A stretch of 7,248 nt of DNA from Bacteroidetes bacterium 4572_114 (lineage in GTDB: Bacteria > Bacteroidota > Bacteroidia > Bacteroidales > 4484-276), in the NCBI GenBank assembly GCA_002254335.1, contig NIVA01000087.1, positions 1 through 7,248 of the forward strand, read 5' to 3'. A program made the position numbers and the translations under genes. The notes beneath the pieces were generated by a model that saw only the letters and a list, made by a program, of their open reading frames with translations, searched no databases and was not told the DNA's origin. Position 1 is the stretch's first letter; each line of letters begins with the position of its first letter. Positions 1-6,768 of this stretch are shown here, piece after piece.

Positions 1-2
1 CA

Positions 3-422
3 GATATTGAAAATATGTTTGATCCGATTGTGGATGAATTGGTGATACTTCAAAATTTTGCAGGGGTATATTATCCTGAATATAATGTTAATACTTTGGG
101 CGGTTGGGATCAAAATTCTGGTTACCTCGTCAAAGTCACCGAAAATTGTCAGCTAAGGGTATTTGGTGACGCTTCTGACGGTGGACCACTTGAGCTATCA
201 AACGGGTGGAACCTGATCCCTGTTAAGGGTTTTTGTGATGTGGATACTGAGGCTTTGTTCAACGGTATCATTGATGATTTAATTATTGTAAAAGAGGTTG
301 CCGGTGCCGGGGTTTATTGGCCTGCCCAGGCTGTAAACACCATTCCAACCCTGAACCCGGGGAAGGCATATTTTGTAAAACTCACCAGCGATCAGACCAT
401 TACTTTCCCTGGCTGCGAATAG
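3..422 (+). CDS. C-terminal fragment of a secreted repeat protein (5' end outside window)
   Basis: The reading frame is open from the left edge (Asp-Ile-Glu-Asn before the first Met at 15) to a TAG at 420-422, so this is the end of a longer gene and the Met at 15 is probably internal. The visible protein holds two copies of one repeat. Copy 1 covers about 3-173 and its start is cut off. Copy 2 covers about 204-419 and begins with Gly-Trp-Asn-Leu-Ile-Pro. Shared features are a Leu/Met-Phe then an Asp-[ED]-Leu-[VI]-I core, Gly-Val-Tyr-[YW]-Pro, a Val-Asn-Thr-[LI] motif and Gly-x-[AG]-Tyr followed by a Val-Lys strand. Repeats of this kind are common at the ends of large exported Bacteroidota proteins; this is recalled family knowledge, not a search result. 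The specific function is unknown. No T9SS sorting domain follows the last repeat; the protein ends in Pro-Gly-Cys-Glu. The large intergenic gap after it suggests it is not in one operon with the protease gene. Confidence 0.8.
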   Translation, partial: DIENMFDPIVDELVILQNFAGVYYPEYNVNTLGGWDQNSGYLVKVTENCQLRVFGDASDGGPLELSNGWNLIPVKGFCDVDTEALFNGIIDDLIIVKEVAGAGVYWPAQAVNTIPTLNPGKAYFVKLTSDQTITFPGCE

Positions 423-513
423 GTTTTGAATTATCACCGTTAGTAAAAGCGTGATAGGGTTTATGTATTTTGTTGTATGACGGAAGTTGGATACTGGATG
501 CCGGGTGAGCGAA

Positions 514-574
514 GATAACCGGTTACTGCCTGCCTGTCCAAAGCGTAGCGAAGGCGGGATAACCGATTACCGCC
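514..574. repeat. Short imperfect direct repeat pair, period 44
   Basis: Positions 514-530 and 558-574 match at 15 of 17 bases (both begin gataaccg and end in gcc). The 27 bases between them are G+C-rich and include a cctgcctg...aaggcggg stretch of the type often seen scattered between genes in Bacteroidota genomes (recollection, not a search). This may be a dispersed intergenic repeat unit or the left part of the larger element at 584-777. Confidence 0.55.
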
Positions 575-583
575 GATTGGAAT

Positions 584-777
584 CTAATTCGTGTCCGTCC
601 ATAAAGTCGATGGTTTATGATTTCAGATTAATCCCGCACGTGCGGGAATATATTATTTTTGATTTGTCTGACGTTCACACATTTCTGAAATCAAAAATCC
701 CCGCCTGACCGGACGGGCAGGGTTAATCATCAATCGTTAATCAGTTTTCTGGAACTTTATGGACAAACACTAATTAC
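584..777. repeat. Putative MITE-like element with imperfect terminal inverted repeats
   Basis: The left arm at 584-608 and the right arm at 753-777 are reverse complements at 20 of 25 positions, and at 20 of 23 if the end bases are excluded. The shared core reads actttatggac on the right arm. A second, perfect 9-bp inverted pair lies inside (618-626 with 685-693). The centre holds a 16-bp perfect palindrome and the right half a G+C-rich imperfect palindrome. There is no open frame typical of a transposase, so if mobile it would be non-autonomous. An alternative is a structured untranslated leader of the protease mRNA, since the right arm ends 20 bases before the ATG. I saw no clear target-site duplication. 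Confidence 0.45.
632..647. repeat. Perfect 16-bp palindrome
   Basis: The sequence tcccgcacgtgcggga is its own reverse complement. It is strikingly G+C-rich against AT-rich flanks. It could be a dimeric regulator site or the tip of the structure formed by the surrounding inverted repeats. With no loop it is a weaker hairpin than a DNA palindrome. It lies 150 bases upstream of the protease start. Confidence 0.6.
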
Positions 778-796
778 AAACCAAAATATACCAAAC

Positions 797-3700
797 ATGA
801 AAGCAATAAAATACACCACATCAGCGGTGGCTGTTTTATTATTCTTAGGCCATTTCGCATTCTCTAATCCTGTATCAAAAAAGTCGGCCCGGCAGGTGGC
901 AATAAATACCTACATCGAGCGGTGCGACCATGTTGTTACAAATCTTAAAATAGATAAAAGGTTTGATATTAAGGACAAATCCACCACACTATGTTACATT
1001 TTTAATTTTAGTGGACCCAACCCGGGGTTTGTAATCGTTTCGGCTATAGATGCTGTAATCCCGGTTTTGGGTTATTCTTTTATAAACGGTTATGGCCCGG
1101 AAGATCATCCGCCGCAATTCGATTATTTTTTAAACAGCTACAAGGAACAGCTTTTATTCGCCATCGAAAACCAGGTTGAACCTGAATCTGAGGTTATTTC
1201 AGAATGGGCCAGGCTTGATATTGACCCTGCTGGTTTTTCACGTGGTGCGGGTCATCAGCAGATTGGGCCTTTGATCCAGACAACCTGGAATCAATCATAT
1301 CCATATAATGAGCTTTGCCCCGGCGGGTCGTATGTGGGTTGTGTGGCCGTGGCCATGGGCCAGGTCATGAAATACTGGAGCCATCCGTCACAGGGCGAAG
1401 GTTCCCATTCGTATTATCACTCTAATTATGGTACGTTGTCAGCTGATTTCGGTGCTGCTACATACGAATTTGAAAATATGCCGCACTCAACCACTGTTAG
1501 TAATTTGCCCATAGCTACTTTGCTTTACCATTGTGGCGTGGCAGTGGAGATGAATTACAGTACATCCGGTTCGGGCGCCTCGTTAACCGGATACCACGGT
1601 GCCATGAATGCCATGCAACAATATTTTAAGTTCGATCCCAATATGTACTATGATAAGAAGAGCACATATTCCGACACTACCTGGCACGAGAAACTTTTTC
1701 ATGAAATAGATAATTACCGGCCAATGATCTACACAGGTTGGGATTGGATGTCGGGCGGGGCACATGCATGGAACCTGGATGGCTATGAGTTGGTTGGCGA
1801 TTTATGCCATTTTCATATGAATTGGGGGTGGGGTGGTTCATACAACGGCTATTTTTATCTCGATGACCTTACTGCGGGAAACAGTAATTATTGCATGGGG
1901 CAAGAAGCAGTTTTTAATATTTATCCTTATGCAGCCAATTTTGTAAACTGTTATCCGCAAAATGCAGACTATTGGACGGGTTCAACAAATACATCAGAAA
2001 AAACCGAAACCAGCCTGGTAAAAGGGACTGAACCCGAAGACGGCTGGATGATGTTTGATATTTCGGCCATACCGGACGGGGCTGAGATATATTCGGTGTT
2101 GTTTAATGGATATGCCTATGAAGGATATAAACCCGATTGGGCAATTACCCCGGTTATCACCGACCCGCTTACATCATTGCCCGCTGATTTACATGCCGAT
2201 ATTGTTGAAGAACAGGATGAGGGTTTTTATTTTGCCGAATATGACAATAAATTAAATTTCGGGTTGGGTTGGCGGAGATATATGCTTGAAGGCCCGGTGA
2301 ATGGAGATATGCAAAATGCCCTGCCTACCGACCTGTTTACCATCGGAATTGCCAACGATCGGCCGAATCCCGGGTACAAAATATTTTTCCATGGCTGGAA
2401 TGAAGCGAACCCTCCATTTTTAAAAGTAGTTTTTGCGGCTTACGGTAGCTTTGAAGGATATGTTACCGAATATAATACGGGCCTGCCCATAGAAAATGCT
2501 TTTGTTAATATCGGGCATTTAACAGATACTTCGGATGCCGCAGGTTATTATCATTTCGATGATGTGCCGATTGGCGATTATGAAGTTTTTGTTGATGCCA
2601 ATGGCAATGTTAATGCAAACGGTCATCCATACTTTAATCAAACCATAAGCGGAGTGGTGGTAACTGATGGTGGATCAACCCAATTAGATATTGAATTGGT
2701 ATGGGCTGAAATTGAATTAAACCCAACACCAATAAACCTAACGGTGGACCCGGGTGAAACTTATGATGAAGAATTTACAATCACCAATAATGGCCCCGGG
2801 GATTTGGATTACACCTGTTATGTTTCGCCCCCCATGGGAGAGCTGTTGATGGATGCAAATTTTGAAGCCATAACAGGCGATTATTTGCTTTGGGGTTGCG
2901 AATTTGACGGAGCTTATATCTGGGCCACCGGGACAACAGCCTATAATGGCGATCATACTTTATATAAGTTCGACAGGAATGGAAACCTGCTCACAACCTA
3001 CTCGCAGGGCACAAGCTCATCCAAAGGTATGAAACATATGGCTTTTGATGGTACGTATCTATACAGTTACGATGATAATGGTTTTTACAGGATCGACCCG
3101 TCAGGTGCAAGTGTGGAAACCCTCTTTACGGAATTTCCGACAACACCTTTTGGTTTTCAGGGGCTGGCCTGGGTCCCCGGCCTGGGCTTTGTTACCAAAT
3201 ACGCCACTTACGACCCCGATTACCAGGATTTTGTTATTTTCGATGAAACTGGTACATTAACTGGAATGCTTCCGGGTACAGGTTTGAGCAGTATTAGCGA
3301 TATGACATACGATTCAATCAGCCATTGTTTATGGATTGCGAAATCTTTCCCCGGGTACACTTTTATGCAATATAGCCTCGAAACACTTTCACTTACGGGT
3401 TTAAGTTACATGGTGCCCGAACTTGAAGGCATAAGTTATCAATCGGCCCGTGCAGCTTATTTTGCCGCTGATATGATTGAAGGTAAAACCATATTGGCAG
3501 GACTTGCTTATAGCAATACTGATACAAAATTCTTTGCCCTGGAACTTGAAACATGGCTCAGGATGGATGAAAATGCTTCAGGGGTTGTTACCGGCGAAAG
3601 TAAAAACTTACAAAATGTATCTATAAAAATTGTGCCCGGGTTGATGGCAGAGGCTTCAAAAACGGCAGATATTGTCGTTATAAATACAGCAGGTGAAAAT

Positions 3701-5680
3701 GATACCTTACCGGTAACTATAAACAATAATTTTACGCATGGAAGTGTAAGCGGGTTTATTACCGAATATGGCAATTCAACACCAATCCCTGATGCTATGG
3801 TTGAAATAGATGGCTATAGTGATGTTACCGATAGCAGCGGATTTTATCAAATTGATAACATTCCTATTGGCTACTATCCGGTAAGTATATCTTCGGAGCA
3901 ATTTATAGACACGGTTTTTGGCGAAATCCCCCTGCCTGGCCCGCCTGTCCAATACAATTTTCAACTCACATGGACTGAGATGGCGGTAACCCCTGCAATG
4001 ATCAATGTGAATTTGAATCCCGATAGCGAACTGGAAACCTCCTTTACTATCTCAAATACGGGATGTGGTGATTTGGTTTATAATTGTGAACTGGTGTTTC
4101 CTGATAAGGAGAGATCAATATCGATACTTGTTGTTGACAGGGATATGAGTTCGTATGAATATTGGGGAGGTCAGTATCCTGCCGATGAATGGGGGTTTTT
4201 CCAGGCCGCTTTGGATGAAAATAACTATTCATATACATATATTGAAGTGCTAACACCCTGGGACGATGGGCCTGATTTGCAAACCATGCAACAGTATAAT
4301 CAGATCATTTGGTTTACCGGTGAGGTTTCAGGCAGTGATGGAATGTCATATACAGATGAACAAAACCTTGCCGCCTACCTGGACGGTGGAGGATCGTTGT
4401 TCTTTTCATCACCCGATTATTTAGATCAGTTTGGCTACGAGTATGGTGAGTTTTATGTGAACCCCGGAATGTTCCCTTACGATTATCTCGGTGTTGAATA
4501 TGGTAAGTGTGACCAATGGAATGTTTTCTGGTGGAATTCCCTTGAAATCCAGGGAGTGGCAGGGTCGATCATGGAAGGTTTGGTGTTTGATGTGGGGTGC
4601 ATTTACGAAATGACCGATCATAAAATTGATAACTTTTTAGATCATAACGGAATTGATATGTTTTTTATCGATCCTTCCGGAGGCTGGGATGGGGTGTGCG
4701 CAATCCAGTATGAAACCGAAACTTTTAAGACAGTATTTTCTACTGCATCCATTGCCAATGTTGAAGACCTGCAAACACGGGCCGGGATTTTGGAAAGGAT
4801 TGTAACCGCTAACGAAACATATTGGCTGGAGTTCACCGAAAATCAATCCGGTGTTGTTTCAGGGATATCTAAAGGGGCGAAGGAAGTGGGGCTGAACATT
4901 AATTCCGGTGGCCTGGGACTTGGGGTTTATAATGCTGAGATTATTGTAAATAGCAACGATCCTGATTCTCCACTTTCTATCCCGGTAACTCTAAATGTGA
5001 CAGATGCAGCAACGGTTGACCTGAAAGTTTTCCTGGAAGGCCCGTTCGTTGAAACTGAAATGGACCCCGTAATGTGCCAGAAAGATTTGATCCCTCTATC
5101 GCAACCATTTAACAAAGCGCCCTGGGATTATGATGGCGGTGAATCGGTAGGATCAATCCCCAACAATCAAATCATAGACTGGGTGCTTGTTGATTTTAGG
5201 GATGCCCCTGATGCCGCCTCTGCCACCGAAGCTACCATCATCAAACGCCAGGCTGCATTTCTATTGAGTGATGGTTCGGTTGTGGATTTGGACGGTGCAA
5301 GTAATTTGATGTTTGATGAAACGGTTTCAAACAAGCTGTTTGTTGCCATCTGGCATTGCACCCATCTTGGGATTTTATCCGCAGTTGAAACCGTATTATC
5401 GGAAGGCAAATACGAATATGATTTTTCAACTGATCCTTCAAGAGTTTATGGAGGTGATGCAGGGTATAAACAATTAACCGGTGGAATTTGCGGTATGGTG
5501 GCAGGAGATGCCAACGCTGATGGAATTATTAACGATGCCGACTTCATCATCTGGCGCGAAAATGCCGGAAAAGCAGGATATTGGCCCGGTGATTTTTCAA
5601 TGGATGGCGAAACAAATAATATCGACAAGAATAATTTCTGGTATTTTAACCGGGAAAAAGAATGTCAGGTGCCTGAATAA
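797..5680 (+). CDS. Secreted C10 (streptopain-family) cysteine protease with large multidomain tail
   Basis: The product is a 1627-aa exported zymogen protease. Residues 1-23 form a signal peptide (Lys-rich start, hydrophobic core, Ala-Phe-Ser before the likely cut). Residues 24-150 match the C10/Spi-type prodomain (GFVIVSA then PVLGYS). The catalytic domain, about 154-378, carries the expected residues: Gln166 (oxyanion hole, WNQ..PYN), nucleophile Cys182 in GCVAVAMGQVMKYW, His323 in GGAHAW, and Asn342-Trp343 in NWGWGG. Next come a possible beta-sandwich (about 380-548; FDISAIPDGAEI), a carboxypeptidase-regulatory-like domain (549-635), an Ig-like domain interrupted by a propeller-like stretch (636-980), and a second such pair (982-1402) whose Ig is interrupted by a GATase-like domain. 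That domain has Ser1204-Ser1205 where an active enzyme would have Cys. A conserved-looking domain (1408-1530) and two EF-hand/dockerin-like loops (1571-1582, 1599-1610) end the protein, with no evident T9SS domain. The start at 797 fits the signal peptide; the leader is A-rich. C10 activity is a family-based prediction; the substrate is unknown. Confidence 0.93.
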   Translation: MKAIKYTTSAVAVLLFLGHFAFSNPVSKKSARQVAINTYIERCDHVVTNLKIDKRFDIKDKSTTLCYIFNFSGPNPGFVIVSAIDAVIPVLGYSFINGYGPEDHPPQFDYFLNSYKEQLLFAIENQVEPESEVISEWARLDIDPAGFSRGAGHQQIGPLIQTTWNQSYPYNELCPGGSYVGCVAVAMGQVMKYWSHPSQGEGSHSYYHSNYGTLSADFGAATYEFENMPHSTTVSNLPIATLLYHCGVAVEMNYSTSGSGASLTGYHGAMNAMQQYFKFDPNMYYDKKSTYSDTTWHEKLFHEIDNYRPMIYTGWDWMSGGAHAWNLDGYELVGDLCHFHMNWGWGGSYNGYFYLDDLTAGNSNYCMGQEAVFNIYPYAANFVNCYPQNADYWTGSTNTSEKTETSLVKGTEPEDGWMMFDISAIPDGAEIYSVLFNGYAYEGYKPDWAITPVITDPLTSLPADLHADIVEEQDEGFYFAEYDNKLNFGLGWRRYMLEGPVNGDMQNALPTDLFTIGIANDRPNPGYKIFFHGWNEANPPFLKVVFAAYGSFEGYVTEYNTGLPIENAFVNIGHLTDTSDAAGYYHFDDVPIGDYEVFVDANGNVNANGHPYFNQTISGVVVTDGGSTQLDIELVWAEIELNPTPINLTVDPGETYDEEFTITNNGPGDLDYTCYVSPPMGELLMDANFEAITGDYLLWGCEFDGAYIWATGTTAYNGDHTLYKFDRNGNLLTTYSQGTSSSKGMKHMAFDGTYLYSYDDNGFYRIDPSGASVETLFTEFPTTPFGFQGLAWVPGLGFVTKYATYDPDYQDFVIFDETGTLTGMLPGTGLSSISDMTYDSISHCLWIAKSFPGYTFMQYSLETLSLTGLSYMVPELEGISYQSARAAYFAADMIEGKTILAGLAYSNTDTKFFALELETWLRMDENASGVVTGESKNLQNVSIKIVPGLMAEASKTADIVVINTAGENDTLPVTINNNFTHGSVSGFITEYGNSTPIPDAMVEIDGYSDVTDSSGFYQIDNIPIGYYPVSISSEQFIDTVFGEIPLPGPPVQYNFQLTWTEMAVTPAMINVNLNPDSELETSFTISNTGCGDLVYNCELVFPDKERSISILVVDRDMSSYEYWGGQYPADEWGFFQAALDENNYSYTYIEVLTPWDDGPDLQTMQQYNQIIWFTGEVSGSDGMSYTDEQNLAAYLDGGGSLFFSSPDYLDQFGYEYGEFYVNPGMFPYDYLGVEYGKCDQWNVFWWNSLEIQGVAGSIMEGLVFDVGCIYEMTDHKIDNFLDHNGIDMFFIDPSGGWDGVCAIQYETETFKTVFSTASIANVEDLQTRAGILERIVTANETYWLEFTENQSGVVSGISKGAKEVGLNINSGGLGLGVYNAEIIVNSNDPDSPLSIPVTLNVTDAATVDLKVFLEGPFVETEMDPVMCQKDLIPLSQPFNKAPWDYDGGESVGSIPNNQIIDWVLVDFRDAPDAASATEATIIKRQAAFLLSDGSVVDLDGASNLMFDETVSNKLFVAIWHCTHLGILSAVETVLSEGKYEYDFSTDPSRVYGGDAGYKQLTGGICGMVAGDANADGIINDADFIIWRENAGKAGYWPGDFSMDGETNNIDKNNFWYFNREKECQVPE
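2441..3736 (+). repeat. Protein module copy 1 within the protease: regulatory-like domain plus interrupted Ig-like domain
   Basis: Residues 549-980 of the protease. A carboxypeptidase-regulatory-like domain (GYVTEY, then PI..A.V.I, GYY.F..VPIGDY) leads into an Ig-like front half (Trp636 to Cys674, including FTITNNGPGDLDYTC). A Phe-Asp-Gly and Tyr/Trp-rich stretch, about 680-915, has five or six weakly repeating strand units such as AFDGTYLYSYDDNG and resembles a beta-propeller. The Ig back half restarts at WLRMDENASGVV (Trp920) and ends in a LPVTINN strand. The propeller call is inference from strand rhythm only. Confidence 0.6.
3740..5002 (+). repeat. Protein module copy 2 within the protease: regulatory-like domain plus interrupted Ig-like domain
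   Basis: Residues 982-1402 of the protease. It starts with GFITEY and a PI..AMVEI strand parallel to copy 1. The Ig front half runs from Trp1059 to Cys1097 (FTISNTGCGDLVYNC). A GATase-like or ThuA-like alpha/beta domain follows, about 1106-1335: ILVVDRD at 1110-1116, IIWFTGE, then DGGGSLFFSSPDYL around 1196-1209. The Ig back half restarts at WLEFTENQSGVV (Trp1343) and ends IPVTLNV. The elbow Ser in place of Cys argues against amidotransferase activity, so a structural or binding role is more likely. Confidence 0.65.
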
Positions 5681-5704
5681 AAAATTATTAAAAAATAAAA
5701 TACT

Positions 5705-6571
5705 ATGAAAAACAAACTATTTACCATCGGATTACTGGCTTTTGTTAGCCTGTCATTAACGGGCCAGAATTTTGTTTCTACGGATAGGCAATGGAATGTG
5801 AGGTTATCTTCATTCATGTCATTCAGTACCGAGGTTTACGTTATCCAGGAAGATTCCATTCATAATTCTATGAGCTACAAAAAAATCTGGATGACCTATG
5901 ATTCAACTCTCAGCGGCTTAATGTATCAGGGTTTGTTGAGGGAAGAAAACAATGTGGTTTATTACGTACCGCCCAATAATACTGAGGGCATACTTTATGA
6001 TTTTAACCTTGAAGTGGGCGATACAACCTATGTGAAGAATATGTTTTGTGGCGATGTAGAATTGGAGGCAGTTGTAATTTCCATAGATACAGTTGAGTAT
6101 TTTGGGGTAGAAAGAAAAAGATGGCAGTTGGAAAGCGAAGGATGGACAGAATATTGGCTGGATGGAATAGGTAGCCTGAGTGGGCCATTGCATTCGTTTT
6201 ATCCTTTGTGCATTGTTTGCCCGGTGTGGGAATTGCTCTGTTTTCATGAAAATGATGATTTGCTTTACATCATGCCCGGCCAAACAAATTGTTATCAAAC
6301 TTCAGTTGGGATTGATGAGCAGGTGGCTGATGCTACTTACAAAATATTACCGAATCCGGTTAGACAGGGCCAGTATTTTGAATTTGAACCTGCACATGAT
6401 ATCAAAAGTATTGGCATTTATAATTCAGCTGGGATTTTAGTGAAGCATCTCAATTTGTCTCCGGACCAGAGGGTGTTTATCAAAACAGATGACATGAAGC
6501 CGGGTTTGTACCTGTTGAAAGCCGAAACCCGGAAAAATAAAATAATAACGATCAAGCTGTTGGTTTTCTAA
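5705..6571 (+). CDS. Secreted protein with T9SS type A sorting domain, function unknown
   Basis: This 288-aa protein starts 24 bases after the protease stop, across an A/T-rich gap, so the two are probably co-transcribed. Residues 1-20 form a signal peptide (MKNK, hydrophobic core, ending near Gly20/Gln21). The body (about 22-205) contains an EGWTEYWLDGIGSLSGPL segment at 145-162 and Cys115, 169, 172, 179 and 196, a pattern I associate with uncharacterised secreted Bacteroidota proteins that carry this sorting domain. Residues 210-288 look like a type A T9SS C-terminal domain: LPNPV (215-219), the strand GIYNSAGILVK (237-247), and PGLYLLKA (266-273) followed by a Lys-rich ITIKLLVF end. The family predicts export through the outer membrane with removal of this domain and release or attachment to surface lipopolysaccharide. 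The body has no recognisable enzyme motif. A role as substrate, surface partner or inhibitor of the protease is possible but not shown. Confidence 0.88.
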   Translation: MKNKLFTIGLLAFVSLSLTGQNFVSTDRQWNVRLSSFMSFSTEVYVIQEDSIHNSMSYKKIWMTYDSTLSGLMYQGLLREENNVVYYVPPNNTEGILYDFNLEVGDTTYVKNMFCGDVELEAVVISIDTVEYFGVERKRWQLESEGWTEYWLDGIGSLSGPLHSFYPLCIVCPVWELLCFHENDDLLYIMPGQTNCYQTSVGIDEQVADATYKILPNPVRQGQYFEFEPAHDIKSIGIYNSAGILVKHLNLSPDQRVFIKTDDMKPGLYLLKAETRKNKIITIKLLVF

Positions 6572-6681
6572 ATCATAGAAAGGTCGAAGAATAGTTGATG
6601 TCCAGAAGTTTTTAGAAAGTTATGTTGGCGGGTTGGTTTCAAGAATCATTCAAAACATAAAATAGATGAAATGGTGTAAAC

Positions 6682-6708
6682 GCCCTGATATTGAGATCGG
6701 GGGCTTTT
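6682..6708 (+). terminator. Probable rho-independent terminator of the protease/T9SS-protein operon
   Basis: gccctgat (6682-6689) pairs with atcgggggc (6696-6704), giving eight pairs including one G-U and a single bulged G around a six-base loop. The run tttt follows at 6705-6708, then aatt. It sits 110 bases after the stop at 6571 and on the correct strand. The T run is short, so strength is uncertain. Confidence 0.6.
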
Positions 6709-6741
6709 AATTCCCGGCCGTGAATGGCCGGCAACGGAATT
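6709..6741. repeat. Interrupted inverted repeat between convergent genes
   Basis: A perfect 6-bp inner stem (ccggcc 6714-6719 with ggccgg 6726-6731, loop gtgaat) lies inside a possible outer aattcc/ggaatt pair (6709-6714 with 6736-6741; base 6714 is shared between the alternatives). It lies 28 bases beyond the 3' end of the minus-strand gene and immediately after the plus-strand terminator. It could stabilise the 3' end of the minus-strand transcript or help terminate it, although no T run follows on that strand. Confidence 0.45.
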
Positions 6742-6768
6742 CCATTTACGTGCCGCACACATGGGTAT

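Larger units (their letters stand above)
423..796. other. 374-base intergenic region rich in small repeats
   Basis: This spacer lies between the repeat protein and the C10 protease gene. It shows no codon pattern resembling the neighbouring genes. It contains a pair of 17-base direct repeats (514-530 and 558-574), a G+C-rich stretch between them, a putative inverted-repeat-bounded element (584-777) with a perfect 16-bp palindrome inside (632-647), and a second G+C-rich imperfect palindrome (704-721). The last 20 bases before the protease ATG are A-rich, as is usual for Bacteroidota leaders. A protease promoter must lie in or near this region unless transcription reads through from upstream, but I cannot place one with confidence. 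Confidence 0.7.

Noticed and set aside
432..456. Possible hairpin tatcac...gtgata after the first gene, as a terminator
   Set aside because: Only six pairs with a 13-base loop and no immediate T run; too weak to annotate.
654..661. Match to the Bacteroidota -7 promoter element TAnnTTTG
   Set aside because: No TTTG element at the expected distance upstream, and the spot lies inside the inverted-repeat element; the short motif is easily found by chance in AT-rich DNA.
487..708. Open frame of 73 codons on the plus strand in the spacer before the protease
   Set aside because: It runs through the direct repeats and inverted-repeat element, its translation has no recognisable domain or signal peptide, and it is best explained as chance reading of repeat DNA.
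3508..3774. 88-codon antisense open frame inside the protease gene
   Set aside because: It is fully overlapped by the protease frame, whose protein sequence is continuous and domain-supported; no independent evidence.
5918..6298. 126-codon open frame antisense to the T9SS protein gene
   Set aside because: It lies wholly opposite a well-supported gene, has no domain or leader, and its composition is that of an antisense shadow.
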